Origin: Limnohabitans sp. MMS-10A-178
GTDB lineage: Bacteria; Pseudomonadota; Gammaproteobacteria; Burkholderiales; Burkholderiaceae_C
Assembly: GCF_003063375.1 (NCBI RefSeq)
Contig: NZ_NERY01000001.1
Location: forward strand, 620,001-684,000
Direction of reading: 5' to 3'
DNA length: 64,000 bases
Shown here piece by piece: positions 62,449 through 64,000 of the stretch. The position numbers and the translations under genes were made by a program. The notes beneath the pieces were generated by a model, which saw only the letters and a program-made list of their open reading frames with translations, searched no databases and was not told the DNA's origin. Numbering within the stretch: the stretch's first letter is position 1; every line of letters begins with the position of its first letter.

Positions 62449-63726
62449 TCAGGGCACCAAGTGCTCGCCAACAAAAGTATCGGCCGCAGTTTCGCGATGG
62501 CGAATTAAGTGAACTTGATGGCCATCGATTAAAACTTCTGCGGCTCGTCCACGGGTGTTGTAGTTGCTGGCCATGCTCATGCAATAAGCACCGGCGGACA
62601 AAACAGCCAAGGTGTCGCCTGCTTGCACATTGAGTTGGCGATCTCGGCCTATCCAATCGCCGCTTTCACACACGGGGCCCACCACATCCACCAGGGTTGT
62701 GGCACCCGCGCGGGGCGTAAGGGGCACAATTTGGTGAAAGGCTTGGTACATGGCAGGGCGAGGCAAATCGTTCATGGCTGCATCAATGATGCAAAAATTC
62801 TTTTGCTCACCAGGCTTCATAAACACCACCTCTGACAAGCACACGCCCGCGTTGCCCACCAAGGAGCGGCCTGGCTCAATCATGAGCTGACGATGGCCAT
62901 AGCCGCGAGCATCCAATTTGGCCAGCAATTGTTGCCACAAGGTGTCGGCGGCAGGCGGCGTGTCGCCGTTGTAGTCAATACCCAAACCGCCACCAAAATC
63001 GATGTGGTGAATGGGTACACCTGCCGCTTCAATGTCGGTCACCAAATCGAGAATTCGATCCATGGCATCCAAGTAAGGAGTGGCCTCGGTAATTTGCGAG
63101 CCAATGTGGCAATCAATGCCCACCACAGCCAAGCCTGGTAAGGCGGCTGCACGCAGGTAAGTTTGCACAGCGCTTTCGTGCGCAACACCAAACTTATTGC
63201 CTTTGAGGCCTGTTGAAATGTAAGGGTGAGTCTTGGGGTCTACGTTGGGGTTCACGCGCAAACTGACGGGGGCTTTTTTGCCAAGCTTCAAGGCGACATC
63301 GTTGAGCACTTCAAGTTCGGCTTCACTTTCCACATTGAAGCAACCAATCCCAAGCTCGAGGGCTTGTTGCATTTCGGCGCGTGTTTTGCCTACCCCTGAA
63401 AAAATGATTTTGTCGGGTGTGCCGCCGGCTGCCAAAACGCGCGCCAATTCTCCTCCCGACACAATGTCAAAACCACATCCAGCTTTGGCAAAGACTTGCA
63501 GCACAGCCAAATTGGAGTTGGCCTTCATGGCGTAGCAAATTTGAACCTTGCGTCCTGCAAAGCCACGCTGGTAAGCCGCCAAGGCAGACAGCATGGCGGC
63601 CTTTGAGTATGCAAAAACAGGCGTGCCATATTGGGCTGCCACATCGGCCAGCTTCACATCCTCCATGCACAAGGTGTTGGCTTGGTAAGCAATGTGGGGC
63701 TGTCCAGGAAGGGTGTTGGCGTTCAT
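62449..63726 (-). CDS. lysA: Diaminopimelate decarboxylase
   Basis: A 425-residue PLP enzyme of lysine synthesis. The PLP lysine is K68 in ICYAMKANSN, with glycine-rich HIDFGGGLGIDY and the active-site cysteine in GPVCESGDW. NVESEAELEVL is conserved. The ATG overlaps the lptM stop (ATGA), so both are made from one transcript. Confidence 0.97.
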   Translation of the reverse strand: MNANTLPGQPHIAYQANTLCMEDVKLADVAAQYGTPVFAYSKAAMLSALAAYQRGFAGRKVQICYAMKANSNLAVLQVFAKAGCGFDIVSGGELARVLAAGGTPDKIIFSGVGKTRAEMQQALELGIGCFNVESEAELEVLNDVALKLGKKAPVSLRVNPNVDPKTHPYISTGLKGNKFGVAHESAVQTYLRAAALPGLAVVGIDCHIGSQITEATPYLDAMDRILDLVTDIEAAGVPIHHIDFGGGLGIDYNGDTPPAADTLWQQLLAKLDARGYGHRQLMIEPGRSLVGNAGVCLSEVVFMKPGEQKNFCIIDAAMNDLPRPAMYQAFHQIVPLTPRAGATTLVDVVGPVCESGDWIGRDRQLNVQAGDTLAVLSAGAYCMSMASNYNTRGRAAEVLIDGHQVHLIRHRETAADTFVGEHLVP

Positions 63727-63905
63727 GGTTTGGGGGCAGGCTTATTCGGGGGAGCTGGGATTAAAGTTTGCAGCAAAGTAGCGCGATCAGCAGACAAGGG
63801 ATCTTGGGGATGCACCAAGGACCCTTTTTGACCACATGCCGTCAAAGCCACCGCACAAACGCCAAGGGTTTGGGCAAGGACTAAAATTCTCAATACTTTG
63901 AACAT
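63723..63905 (-). CDS. lptM: LptM-type small lipoprotein (YifL family)
   Basis: A 60-residue lipoprotein. The signal ends in the lipobox ALTAC with the following invariant GQKGSL pattern of LptM, formerly YifL, which helps maturation of the LptD-LptE lipopolysaccharide translocon. The rest is a short proline-rich tail. Directly upstream of lysA in the conserved lptM-lysA order; cyaY starts 13 bases away on the other strand. Confidence 0.92.
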   Translation of the reverse strand: MFKVLRILVLAQTLGVCAVALTACGQKGSLVHPQDPLSADRATLLQTLIPAPPNKPAPKP

Positions 63906-63918
63906 GACACGGATTGTA

Positions 63919-64000
63919 ATGACCGACCTTGAATTTCTGGATACTGCTGAACGTCTTTTGTCGCGGATCGAAACCAGTTGCGATCGAATTAACGATGAAA
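63919..64000 (+). CDS. cyaY: Iron-sulfur cluster assembly protein CyaY (frataxin), partial
   Basis: The first 27 codons are present (MTDLEFLDTAERLLSRIE and on), matching the N-terminal helix of bacterial frataxin; the gene continues past the right edge. Its place opposite lptM-lysA is the conserved arrangement in beta- and gammaproteobacteria. Frataxin regulates iron-sulfur cluster assembly. Confidence 0.85.
   Translation, partial: MTDLEFLDTAERLLSRIETSCDRINDE

Overview
The window is a contiguous stretch of a betaproteobacterial chromosome. The gene content fits Burkholderiales, most likely family Comamonadaceae (for example a Limnohabitans- or Rhodoferax-like freshwater bacterium). The evidence is several orphan TctC-type binding proteins, a 16-stranded Porin_4-type porin, an isolated gspC divergent from gspG-to-gspF, Coq7, a HexR-zwf-tal-pgi block, and lysA-lptM-cyaY. 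The genus is inference; no rRNA gene is present. The region is almost fully coding, with no gap over about 300 bases. I see no insertion sequences, CRISPR array, tRNA or prophage.

Region 1 (1-8160) is a catabolic island for a sugar acid. On the minus strand lie a TRAP transporter (DctP, DctQ, DctM) and the start of a UxaA-type dehydratase. A FadR-subfamily GntR regulator is divergent from a plus-strand operon of an enolase-superfamily dehydratase, two short-chain dehydrogenases and a fumarylacetoacetate-hydrolase-fold enzyme. The set matches a non-phosphorylative L-fuconate-type pathway ending in pyruvate plus a hydroxy acid. A FadR-like operator sits inside the shared promoter region.

Region 2 (8183-12567) is a TetR regulator with an upstream 24-bp palindrome, followed by acyl-CoA dehydrogenase, a DUF2147 secreted protein, an enoyl-CoA hydratase and a hotdog thioesterase. 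Region 3 (12638-19535) carries an Atm1/HMT-like ABC exporter, a truncated LysR gene running into pyrC, DUF3025, htpX, an EamA transporter and a 5'-nucleotidase.

Region 4 (19549-30582) is a type II secretion cluster: gspG-H-I-J-K-L-M-N-D-E-F on the minus strand with short overlaps, and gspC divergent with only 49 bases between the start codons. Region 5 (30608-36642) has ilvA with a structured leader or small-RNA candidate ending in a strong terminator, an OsmC protein, coq7, a porin, a TctC-type binding protein and a DUF3047 lipoprotein.

Region 6 (36718-43778) is a dipeptide/oligopeptide ABC transporter (two permeases, two ATPases, a convergent binding protein) with a prolidase-like amidohydrolase. 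Region 7 (43790-48711) is central sugar metabolism: hexR and zwf facing away from tal and pgi around a dyad. A cupredoxin remnant follows, then groES-groEL with a perfect CIRCE element and a sigma-32-like promoter.

Region 8 (51333-55187) has two tandem TctC binding proteins and a ModA-like protein with no signal peptide, divergent from a second FAH-fold enzyme. Region 9 (55201-64000) is housekeeping: metK, two LpxL-family acyltransferases, an alpha/beta hydrolase, engB, a cytochrome c4, msrP-msrQ, lysA, lptM and the start of cyaY. Coordinates use the start codons I consider most likely, and alternatives are noted.
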